64,000 nucleotides of DNA, taken from Epilithonimonas zeae (GTDB lineage Bacteria > Bacteroidota > Bacteroidia > Flavobacteriales > Weeksellaceae). A program made the translations under genes and the position numbers. Numbering within the stretch: the stretch's first letter is position 1; every line of letters starts with the position of its first letter. Location of the stretch: assembly GCF_900141765.1 (NCBI RefSeq), contig NZ_FSRK01000003.1, positions 186,001 to 250,000 of the forward strand, in the 5' to 3' direction. Below, piece by piece: positions 53,549 to 60,913 of the stretch. The notes below the pieces were generated by a model. The model saw only the letters and a list, made by a program, of their open reading frames with translations, was not told where the DNA came from and ran no database searches.

Positions 53549-54325
53549 TTAAATTGAATCGATTGTTCCTCCGGAACTTCTGCTCGCAGAAAATTTAATT
53601 CCTGACAATGTTTTATATCTGATTTTAGCTAAAGAACTTGCAGAAGCGGTTAATTCTTTTGAAACACTCAAAGTTATCGACGATGTTGCACTTGCAGTTG
53701 CTTTTGCAGTTTGAATATTCATATTTTTGGCATCCACAGAACTTGCACTATCCACATTGATTTTTGCATTATCAGCGGAACCGCTGATTTTTACCGAACT
53801 TGCAGAATTAGCATCAACGTTCAGATTTTTTGTATTGATTTTTCCCGAAAATCCACCTGCACTACCAGTATTGATATTAACAACCGAAGCTTTTGAATCG
53901 GCGTAGATTTTACCACTTCCATTGCTTTCAAAAGTTTGTTCAGCAGTTTCAAAAACACTTTTTACTTTTATAGAAGAGGCATTTCCGGCTTCTGCTTTTA
54001 CAAGGTCTTTTGCGTAAACAACCACTTTTGTATCGGCATTCTGAAGCGAAACATTAGGTTTGTATTGGATATAAAGCGTTTTATTTTTCACTTCGATTTT
54101 AAGCTCTGACAAATGCGTGCTTGTCGCAACCGCTTTTTCTTCGTCTGACTTTACAATTTCCACTTCAATCGCCTGGGAAGTTTTCACAGCATTGAATGAA
54201 CCCAAATTAAAAGTCTTTGTTTCTGATTTCTGAATCCCATTCGAAAAATCATTTCCTTTCAATGTTGCCGAGGACACAAAAAGTCCGACAATCATTGTTA
54301 TTAAGAGTAATAATAGTTTTTGCAT
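53549..54325 (-). CDS. Head-GIN domain protein (DUF2807)
   Basis: 258 residues with a signal peptide (about 1-20, FVSSA). The rest is a repetitive beta-rich sequence high in Ser, Ala and Asn (SSVKISGSADNAKINVDSASSVDAKNMNIQTA), as expected for the beta-helix of the head-GIN/DUF2807 adhesin-like domain. Such proteins are exported; their ligands are unknown. It is the second gene of the operon, 19 bp after the adaptor, so it is probably co-expressed with the transport complex rather than a free adhesin. Confidence 0.75.
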   Translation of the reverse strand: MQKLLLLLITMIVGLFVSSATLKGNDFSNGIQKSETKTFNLGSFNAVKTSQAIEVEIVKSDEEKAVATSTHLSELKIEVKNKTLYIQYKPNVSLQNADTKVVVYAKDLVKAEAGNASSIKVKSVFETAEQTFESNGSGKIYADSKASVVNINTGSAGGFSGKINTKNLNVDANSASSVKISGSADNAKINVDSASSVDAKNMNIQTAKATASATSSITLSVSKELTASASSLAKIRYKTLSGIKFSASRSSGGTIDSI

Positions 54326-54344
54326 TATATTTAATTTTTTGAGT

Positions 54345-55586
54345 TTATTTTTGAATGTCTAAGATTTCATATTTTTTCAATTCAGAATAATCTGAAGTAA
54401 TCACAGATTCACCTTGCTTCAATCCGGAAACCACTTCATAATAAAGAGGATTTTCTCTTCCCAGACTGATGTTTCGCTTTTCAGCTTTGTTATTTTTCAC
54501 TACGAAAATCCATTTTCCGTTCGTGTCTTTGTAGAAATTCCCTTTCGGAATCATCATACTTTGCGTATCGGCAGACAATTTCAGTTTCACGCCGAAAGTC
54601 ATTCCGATTTTCAGGGTTGAAATTTTTGCATCAATGAAATTCAATTCCACAGAAAACTGTCCGTCTTTCACTTCCGGAAGAATTTTGCTGATGATGACTT
54701 CGTATTCTTTTCCATTATTGTCAAGACTTCCTTTGATTCCGACAGTCAATTTATTGATATAATATTCGTCAACTTTCGCAATAAGTTTGTAACCACCCAT
54801 CAAATCGACTTTCCCAATGCTTTCGCCCGTTGTCAGATTTTGTCCTAATGAAATATTGAATGATGACAATCTTCCAGAGACAGGCGACATTATCAGGAAA
54901 TTATTTTTGTTGGAACGAAGGATATTCAAGCTTTTCTCCATTTGATTAATGGAATTATTGATGGCTGAAAACTGAGAATTTCTGGAAACCTTTTCATTTT
55001 TAGCGCCATTTTCAACAATTTGCTTTCTCTGTTTTTGATAATTCAAATTCTGAAGACTGATGTCATAATCGGTTTTCTTTCCGATTTCCGCATCGTACAA
55101 TCTTTTCTGAAGATTGAAAGATTGTAACGCCGTATTATAATCATTCTGAGACTGCAACAATTCCTTATCCTGACTGAATTCCTGATTTTTTAATTCTAAA
55201 AGTGAACTTCTCATCTGGCTGATCTGCTGCATAATTCCCGTTTCCTGATTCAGATAATTAAATTCTGTATTGGGATTGTAAACTCTTGCAATAGGTTGTC
55301 CTTTTGTCAGCATTTGTCCGTCCTCCGCAAAAATTTCTTTTACCGCGCCACCTTCCAAAACATTCACAAGAGAAGAATTAAGAGATTGCGTCTGTGCAGT
55401 TACCATCAACATATCTTCGAATTTTCCATTCGTCACTTCATCAATCGTGATATCTTCCGATTTTACATTATATGTTTTTTTCTGATTGAGAAAATACCAT
55501 CCAAAAACCGAAACTGCCACTGCAGACGCGATGATGATCAAAACAAATTTTAGTTTAGATTTCTTTTTTACTATTTTCGTATCCAT
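54345..55586 (-). CDS. Periplasmic adaptor (HlyD/RND type), first gene of the sigma-54 operon
   Basis: 413 residues. One N-terminal helix (about 13-32) is followed by lipoyl halves (NVLEGGAVKEIFAEDGQMLTKGQPIARVYNP and the partner SPVSGRLSSFNISLGQNLTTG) and coiled-coil stretches from about 110 to 220 (LELKNQEFSQDKELLQSQNDYNTALQ...). It has the adaptor architecture that joins an inner-membrane transporter to TolC. It begins about 30 bp downstream of a sigma-54-like promoter and is divergent from the response-regulator gene. Confidence 0.88.
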   Translation of the reverse strand: MDTKIVKKKSKLKFVLIIIASAVAVSVFGWYFLNQKKTYNVKSEDITIDEVTNGKFEDMLMVTAQTQSLNSSLVNVLEGGAVKEIFAEDGQMLTKGQPIARVYNPNTEFNYLNQETGIMQQISQMRSSLLELKNQEFSQDKELLQSQNDYNTALQSFNLQKRLYDAEIGKKTDYDISLQNLNYQKQRKQIVENGAKNEKVSRNSQFSAINNSINQMEKSLNILRSNKNNFLIMSPVSGRLSSFNISLGQNLTTGESIGKVDLMGGYKLIAKVDEYYINKLTVGIKGSLDNNGKEYEVIISKILPEVKDGQFSVELNFIDAKISTLKIGMTFGVKLKLSADTQSMMIPKGNFYKDTNGKWIFVVKNNKAEKRNISLGRENPLYYEVVSGLKQGESVITSDYSELKKYEILDIQK

Positions 55587-55617
55587 ATTTAGATAACTGT
55601 TTTACTTACAGATAATT

Positions 55618-55634
55618 ACACAAGGCAAGTGCCA
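55618..55634 (-). promoter_or_regulatory. Putative sigma-54 (-24/-12) promoter of the efflux operon
   Basis: On the minus strand TGGCAC (55634-55629), five bases, then TTGTGT. Compared with the consensus TGGCAC-N5-TTGCA, the -24 element is perfect and the -12 element differs in one core base (GT for GC). The start codon at 55586 lies about 30 bp downstream, compatible with a 20-nt leader. Confidence 0.55.
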
Positions 55635-55697
55635 CAATTTTATAATCTTGTAACTCTTTGTAAATGTGATTAAATATAATTTTATTAATTTTAAAAC

Positions 55698-55734
55698 TGT
55701 TCATTATCGGACACTTTTTGTACGAAAACGGACA
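55698..55734. promoter_or_regulatory. Two 16-bp dyads, likely enhancer sites of the sigma-54 regulator
   Basis: Site 1 is TGTTCA-TTAT-CGGACA (55698-55713) and site 2 is TGTACG-AAAA-CGGACA (55719-55734). The CGGACA half-sites match exactly, and the dyads repeat every 21 bp, two helical turns. They lie 64-100 bp upstream of the -24 element, where enhancer-binding proteins bind. Confidence 0.6.
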
Positions 55735-55838
55735 GATAAATATAAATGATGAATTATAATTGATAAATGATTTTATTTTAGGTTGAAACAAATAAAATTA
55801 ATGCTTAAAAAAATTAGCAACAATATTAATATCAATAG

Positions 55839-55889
55839 AAATGGGCTAAAGCCCATTTAAAAAGTGGACAAAACAAAAAGGCTTTAGCC
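55839..55889. repeat. GGCTAAAGCC palindromes before the regulator gene
   Basis: AAATGGGCT-AA-AGCCCATTT (55839-55858) and the related GGCTTTAGCC in opposite orientation (55880-55889) lie directly before the response-regulator ATG. The core resembles a repeat I recall from flavobacterial intergenic DNA. It could also form a hairpin in the leader of the regulator mRNA. Confidence 0.4.
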
Positions 55890-55904
55890 AAAATTTAAAT
55901 TTTA

Positions 55905-57248
55905 ATGCGAAAAAAAGAAGCTCATATTTTAATTGTGGATGATGACGAGGATATCCTGTTCTCGGCAAGAGTCTGGCTCAAGAAGTTTTTTACGGAAGTC
56001 AGCTGTCTTAGTCAGCCTAAAAATATTCTTAAATTTTTATCGGAACAACAAGTTGACACGGTTCTTCTCGATATGAATTTTCGAAAAGGCTTTGAAAATG
56101 GACAAGACGGTTTGTATTGGATGAATGAAATCAAAACACTGGAACCTCAACTTCCGATTATTCTGATGACCGCTTACGGCGAAGTTGAATTAGCTGTTGA
56201 AGCGTTGAAAAATGGCGCTTCCGATTTTATCCTTAAACCTTGGAATAATGAAAAGTTATATGCTTCCGTGAATCTCGCGGTCGATATTTCCCGAAAAAAT
56301 AAAAAGCTGAATCAATGGGAAAATGTCAGCATCAAAACCAATCAATATCAGTTGGAAACCAAATCTCCAGCGATGCAGGAAGTGATGGACCAAATTGAAA
56401 GAGTTGCTCCGACTGACGCCAATGTTTTGCTTTTGGGTGAAAATGGAACCGGAAAATATGTTTTGGCGGAACATATTCACGAGTTATCAGAACGGAAAAA
56501 CCAGCCTTTTGTTCATATTGATTTGGGAAGCCTTTCGGAAAATCTTTTTGAATCTGAATTATTCGGCTATAAAAAAGGAGCGTTTACCGATGCACATCAG
56601 GACTATGCCGGAAAAATTGAGAATGCCGAAAATGGAACGGTTTTCCTCGACGAAATCGGGAACCTTCCACTTCTTCTTCAAACTAAATTATTGAGTTTAA
56701 TTCAAAATAGAAAACTATCCAGAATTGGAGAAAGTAAAGAAAGATTGTTGGACGTAAGGTTTATTTTTGCAACCAACGAGAATCTTAAAAAAGCTGTTGC
56801 TGAAAATCGTTTCCGAAAAGATCTATATTATAGAATCAACACGGTTGAATTAAATATTCCAAGTTTGAGAGAACGGATTGAAGATATTTCAAATTTAGCT
56901 GATTATTTTTTAGAAAAATATAAACAGAAATATCACAAACCTGATTTGTTTTTAAATGAAGTTTTAATTTCAGAATTAACACATTATTCCTGGCCAGGAA
57001 ACATTCGCGAACTCGACCATTGTATTGAAAGAAGCATCATTCTTTCCAACGAAAAAAATCTTAAATTGCTGATGCCTCAAGATGAAGAATCCGAAAACAT
57101 CATCGTAAACCTCAACATCGAAGAAATGGAAGAAATTCTGATTAAAAAAGCCTTGAAAAAACACCGCGGAAATATTTCTTTGGCTGCGGAAGATTTGGGA
57201 TTGTCTAGAGCGGCATTATATCGAAGAATGGAGAAATTCGAACTGTAG
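55905..57248 (+). CDS. Sigma-54-dependent response regulator (NtrC type)
   Basis: 447 residues. The receiver domain (1-120) has acidic pocket Asp12-14, phospho-acceptor Asp56, Thr89 and Lys111. The AAA+ domain has Walker A GENGTGK (178-184, followed by Tyr where Glu is usual), the sigma-54 contact loop GAFTDA (225-230) for GAFTGA, Walker B VFLDEIG (246-252) and arginine finger region FRKDLYYR. The Fis-type helix-turn-helix is at 418-441. It should activate the divergent efflux operon through the dyads at 55698-55734. The partner kinase gene follows 38 bp later. Confidence 0.92.
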   Translation: MRKKEAHILIVDDDEDILFSARVWLKKFFTEVSCLSQPKNILKFLSEQQVDTVLLDMNFRKGFENGQDGLYWMNEIKTLEPQLPIILMTAYGEVELAVEALKNGASDFILKPWNNEKLYASVNLAVDISRKNKKLNQWENVSIKTNQYQLETKSPAMQEVMDQIERVAPTDANVLLLGENGTGKYVLAEHIHELSERKNQPFVHIDLGSLSENLFESELFGYKKGAFTDAHQDYAGKIENAENGTVFLDEIGNLPLLLQTKLLSLIQNRKLSRIGESKERLLDVRFIFATNENLKKAVAENRFRKDLYYRINTVELNIPSLRERIEDISNLADYFLEKYKQKYHKPDLFLNEVLISELTHYSWPGNIRELDHCIERSIILSNEKNLKLLMPQDEESENIIVNLNIEEMEEILIKKALKKHRGNISLAAEDLGLSRAALYRRMEKFEL

Positions 57249-57286
57249 TTTGGTTGTTGGTTGATGGATTTTTATATATTTAATTA

Positions 57287-58603
57287 ATGAATTCGAGTCG
57301 TTATGTTTGGTTGATTTTTATTCTGCTGGCGATTGTCAACGGAATTTTTGCATTTGATTTTTATTCTCAAAACAAATGGATCAACTGTATCTTATTTTCA
57401 TTGGTGAGTTTGGTCTGTATCGTTCTTGCACAGACCTCAGCTTTGTCGTACATTCAGCAAACAGAAAAATTGCTTTTGGCGATTCAGAAAAAAGATTTCT
57501 CATTGTTTCCAAAAACGGAAGAAAATAGTTTGTTAGACAATGCTGTAAAACTATATTATCAAAGCAAAGAGGAACATCTTTCGCTTTCTTCTTACAAACT
57601 ATTGTATGAAGAAATCCTCAATCAATTAGAAATCGGATTGATGATTTTGTCAAAGAAAAATGAAGATTGGGAAGTGTTTTATGTGAATCCTGTTTTTCTT
57701 GAAATTTTAGAAATTCCGAAGTATAATTCCTGGAATCTTTATGAAAATAAAACGACAGAATTTTATAAAATCATTGAACAAACGAATTATGAAAATTCTC
57801 AGGAATTCTTTGATATTTCGATTAATGAAAATACAAAACAATCGTTTTCATTAAGGACAAAAAAAGTTCAGAATGTAAAAAATCAGTTTTGCATCATCAG
57901 CTTAGAATCGGTCCAGAAAATTATCGAACAAAAAGAAAAACTGGCTTGGAACAATCTGATGAAAGTGATTTCACACGAACTTTTGAATACATTAACACCT
58001 GTCAATAGCTTAATTCAGAACCTGGAATATATCGCAAATCAAGATGTTATCGAAAAAGAAGATCAACAGGATATGAAGGAAAGTCTGATGATCATCAATT
58101 CAAAATCAAAACAATTACTGAATTTTGTAGATGATTATAGACAAGTCGCAGAACTTCCGAAGCCTGTTTTCAAAACAATTTCTTTAACCAATATTGTAGA
58201 ATCCGCACTTAATTTCCTGAAACCTGAATTTGAGAAAAAACATATTACAATTATCAATTCATTGGAAAACCATATGATTTCAGCTGATGAAAAAATGATT
58301 GAAAGATGTTTGATCAATCTTTATCTCAACGCAATTTACGCCGTTTCTGATAATGTTGGAAGAACAATAAAAACCGAGATCAAAACTCAAAACAAACGAA
58401 TTATTTTAAGTGTAGAAGACAATGGAATTGGAATCTCAAAGGAAATTCAGGACAAGATTTTTCTTCCATTTTTTACAACGAGAAGCAACGGTTCCGGAAT
58501 TGGATTGACACTCAGCAAAAGTATTATCGAAGCCCATAAAGGTTATCTGAATTATAAACCTTTGGAGCAGGGAAGTAGGTTTGAGATTTGGTTTGTGGAA
58601 TAA
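57287..58603 (+). CDS. Sensor histidine kinase
   Basis: 438 residues. Two N-terminal membrane helices (about 7-26 and 32-52) flank only a few residues, so it has no large periplasmic sensor. A PAS-like segment (about 105-210, EILNQLEIGLMILSKK...FYVNPVFLEILE) follows. The H-box is VISHELLNTLTPVNS (His230), with N-box NLYLNAIYAV, G1 DNGIGI and G2 GSGIGLTLSK. The short inter-helix loop suggests membrane or cytoplasmic sensing, as in BceS-like intramembrane kinases. It phosphorylates the regulator encoded just upstream. Confidence 0.9.
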   Translation: MNSSRYVWLIFILLAIVNGIFAFDFYSQNKWINCILFSLVSLVCIVLAQTSALSYIQQTEKLLLAIQKKDFSLFPKTEENSLLDNAVKLYYQSKEEHLSLSSYKLLYEEILNQLEIGLMILSKKNEDWEVFYVNPVFLEILEIPKYNSWNLYENKTTEFYKIIEQTNYENSQEFFDISINENTKQSFSLRTKKVQNVKNQFCIISLESVQKIIEQKEKLAWNNLMKVISHELLNTLTPVNSLIQNLEYIANQDVIEKEDQQDMKESLMIINSKSKQLLNFVDDYRQVAELPKPVFKTISLTNIVESALNFLKPEFEKKHITIINSLENHMISADEKMIERCLINLYLNAIYAVSDNVGRTIKTEIKTQNKRIILSVEDNGIGISKEIQDKIFLPFFTTRSNGSGIGLTLSKSIIEAHKGYLNYKPLEQGSRFEIWFVE

Positions 58604-58632
58604 AAGAAAAAAGACTTTAGATTCGAAAAAAA

Positions 58633-58771
58633 TTATCGCAAAGGCACAAAAATTTATTAAATACTAAGTTTAAAAGACGCAAAGATTTTATCTTCAATAA
58701 AATTCATATTGGAAACTTTGCGACTTTTAACATATTTATTAAATTCAAAGTATTTTGCGCCTTTGCGATAA
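58633..58771. repeat. Nested palindromic element upstream of the ATP-cone nuclease gene
   Basis: Outer arms TTATCGCAAAGGCACAAAA (58633-58651) and TTTTGCGCCTTTGCGATAA (58753-58771) differ at one base in 19. Inner arms AAAAGACGCAAAG (58672-58684) and CTTTGCGACTTTT (58716-58728) differ at one in 13. The whole 139 bp can fold as one long interrupted hairpin. It is related to 15186-15323. Confidence 0.65.
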
Positions 58772-58788
58772 AATTCAAAATATAAATT

Positions 58789-59628
58789 ATGAAAATCAAG
58801 AATAACGCTGGGGAAACGGTAGAGTTTGAAATCTCGAAATTGGAAAGCTCACTCCGGAATTCGGGAGCAGGCGAACAATCTGTGAAAAGAGTTCTGGAAA
58901 CAGTCTTACCAAAATGTTTTGAAGGCATCACAACCGGCGAACTGTACAGAATGGCATTTGAAGAATTAAAGAAAATCTCGAATTCTGTCGCGGCAAGATA
59001 CAGTTTGAAAAAAGCTTTGTTGGAATTGGGTCCTGCGGGATTTTATTTTGAGCAATGGATTTCTCGAGTATTTCAAAATATTGGCTACAAGACCGAAACA
59101 GGGCAATTGATAAAAGGACATTCTGTGACGCACGAAGCGGACGTTATTGCCAAGAAAGATAACAAAACTTATTGGGTAGAATGTAAATTCCGAAATGCGG
59201 AAGACACGAAAATCTCTGTCACGACGCCGATGTACGTTTTGTCAAGAATCAAGGACATTTCTAATATCCAGTACAATCTTTTCGGAACCAAAACTGAATT
59301 TACAGACGGTTGGCTGATCACGAATACTTATTTCACTAAGGATTCTGTGGCTTTCTCAGAATATTATGGTTTGAGATTGCTGTCTTGGGATTATCCAAAA
59401 GATAAAAACATCAAAAGTTTGGTTGACCAAAATGCATTGTACCCTATTACTTGTCTTACGACTTTGGACGGAAAACAAAAACAGAAATTGCTGGAGAACA
59501 AATGTGTTTTGGTAAAGGAATTATTCAACAATCAGAATTTGTTGAATGTTTTAGAACTCAATCAAGAAAAAAAATCAGAAGTTCTGAAAGAAACTAAAGA
59601 ATTGATGAACACAAAAATATCAGAATAA
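58789..59628 (+). CDS. ATP-cone domain fused to PD-(D/E)XK restriction-endonuclease-like domain
   Basis: 279 residues. Residues 1-85 match the ATP-cone fold seen in NrdR and ribonucleotide reductases (KIKNNAGETVEFEISKLESSLRNSG, ITTGELYRMAFEELKK, AARYSLKKALLELGP). Residues 86-180 contain an Mrr-like nuclease core (FEQWISRVFQNIGYKT, HEADVI with Asp118, and YWVECKF with Glu131-x-Lys133). The C-terminal ~100 residues are unassigned. The combination suggests a nuclease controlled by ATP or dATP binding. It is alone, without a methyltransferase or helicase, so it is not a classical restriction system. Confidence 0.75.
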   Translation: MKIKNNAGETVEFEISKLESSLRNSGAGEQSVKRVLETVLPKCFEGITTGELYRMAFEELKKISNSVAARYSLKKALLELGPAGFYFEQWISRVFQNIGYKTETGQLIKGHSVTHEADVIAKKDNKTYWVECKFRNAEDTKISVTTPMYVLSRIKDISNIQYNLFGTKTEFTDGWLITNTYFTKDSVAFSEYYGLRLLSWDYPKDKNIKSLVDQNALYPITCLTTLDGKQKQKLLENKCVLVKELFNNQNLLNVLELNQEKKSEVLKETKELMNTKISE

Positions 59629-59631
59629 AAA

Positions 59632-59660
59632 AACCGCAGAAATTCTGCGGTTAAATTCTA
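59632..59660. terminator. Terminator after the ATP-cone nuclease gene
   Basis: Stem AACCGCAG (59632-59639) / CTGCGGTT (59645-59652) with a 5-base loop. The downstream T run is weak (AAATTC). On the other strand a T run follows, so it may serve the DUF4136 gene too. Confidence 0.5.
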
Positions 59661-59694
59661 TAATCTATCAGTCTATAATCTTCTAGTCTGAAAA

Positions 59695-60228
59695 CTATTT
59701 CCCTTTTTGCGGTGGATAATTGGCCATTATCTCAGCCACAACCTGCGGAATTTGTTTTTGTTTTGACCTTGGAGAATCTACAGAAATTCCGCTTCCCGCA
59801 CCCTGCCAAACCAATTTTTGAGTTTTAGCATCAATAATGTCAATCACAATCGTTCCGCTGTTATAGTTGTTGGTCCAGGTATTTCCCATACCGAAACCGC
59901 CGCCCCAGCCCCAAGGTCTTCCCCAACCCCAGCCTCCGCCGTAGGAAGTGGTAATGTCCTGAACTTTTTTGTGAGATGCTTTTACATTGATAATCAAATC
60001 TGGATTTTGTCCGGAAGTTAAAGCTTTAGCTTGCAATTGTTTTGATAACTCGTTCAAAACTCTGTCTTTGTCAAGGTCATTCAGTTTCAAATCATCTGTT
60101 CTAAGCAAGTAAGTTTTGTAATTCGCAAAATTTGCAGTGGCAGAATAATCAGATTTTACTTGGAAAGGACTACAAGAAGTCACTCCCAAAGAAACCGCAG
60201 CTAGTAATATGAAGAAATATTTTTTCAT
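59695..60228 (-). CDS. DUF4136 lipoprotein
   Basis: 177 residues from the ATG at 60228, chosen because it gives a perfect lipoprotein signal (MKKYFFILLAAVSLGVTSC, lipobox Cys19). A longer frame upstream overlaps the DUF5522 gene and would bury the signal. The DUF4136 pattern is present (YKTYLLRTDDLKLNDLDKDRVLNELSKQLQAKAL; GTIVIDIIDAKTQKLVWQGAGSGI), with a Gly/Trp-rich insert GWGWGRPWGWGGG. Members are envelope lipoproteins of unknown function. It starts 7 bp after the DUF5522 stop. Confidence 0.82.
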   Translation of the reverse strand: MKKYFFILLAAVSLGVTSCSPFQVKSDYSATANFANYKTYLLRTDDLKLNDLDKDRVLNELSKQLQAKALTSGQNPDLIINVKASHKKVQDITTSYGGGWGWGRPWGWGGGFGMGNTWTNNYNSGTIVIDIIDAKTQKLVWQGAGSGISVDSPRSKQKQIPQVVAEIMANYPPQKGK

Positions 60229-60235
60229 AATTATA

Positions 60236-60412
<177 letters not shown>

Positions 60413-60435
60413 TTAAAAAACTGTACCAAAATTTT

Positions 60436-60443
60436 TATCTTTG
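60436..60443 (+). promoter_or_regulatory. -7 box four bases before the small membrane protein start
   Basis: TATCTTTG, exact TAnnTTTG, ends four bases before the ATG at 60448, the same geometry as at 35870 and 62910. Confidence 0.4.
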
Positions 60444-60447
60444 ATTG

Positions 60448-60777
60448 ATGATAATTATTGTTTGTCAAAGATTACTCAAAAATACTAAAATTTCGGGGAT
60501 TACATTGTTCCCGTTTATATTGCTGAGAAAAAAAGAATACAGGCAAAACAAAGTCTTAATCAATCATGAAAAAATTCATATCCGACAACAAACGGAATTG
60601 TTAATTATTCCGTTTTACATTTGGTATCTTTCAGAATATTATCTCAAATATCTGAAGTACAAAAATCCTCATCTTGCCTACCGTAATATCAGTTTCGAAA
60701 GAGAAGCCTATGATAACGATCAAAACCTTGATTATCTGCAGAAAAGAAAATTTTGGAGTTTTATTAATTATCTCTAA
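60448..60777 (+). CDS. Small protein with HExxH motif, M56-like fragment
   Basis: 109 residues from the ATG at 60448. It contains VLINHEKIHIRQQTELLIIPFYIWYLSEYYLKY, that is an HEKIH zinc-protease-like motif followed by one hydrophobic helix. The pattern resembles the short M56/BlaR1-like proteins of flavobacteria, but the usual helices are missing, so it may be a reduced family or a remnant. It has its own -7 box and is divergent from the DUF5522 gene. Confidence 0.5.
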   Translation: MIIIVCQRLLKNTKISGITLFPFILLRKKEYRQNKVLINHEKIHIRQQTELLIIPFYIWYLSEYYLKYLKYKNPHLAYRNISFEREAYDNDQNLDYLQKRKFWSFINYL

Positions 60778-60876
60778 AACTATAATCTAAGCTTCTGTCT
60801 TGATGCGAATTAATGTAAATCCCCTACTCCAATATTACATTTTCATCAAAAAAATTTCTCAATCTGTAAAATAATC

Positions 60877-60884
60877 TAAATTTG
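60877..60884 (+). promoter_or_regulatory. -7 box upstream of kup
   Basis: TAAATTTG at 60877-60884 is an exact TAnnTTTG, 29 bases before the kup ATG. No clear -33 TTG is seen. Confidence 0.35.
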
Positions 60885-60913
60885 CAGAATTATTTTTACA
60901 ATAAGACTTTATT

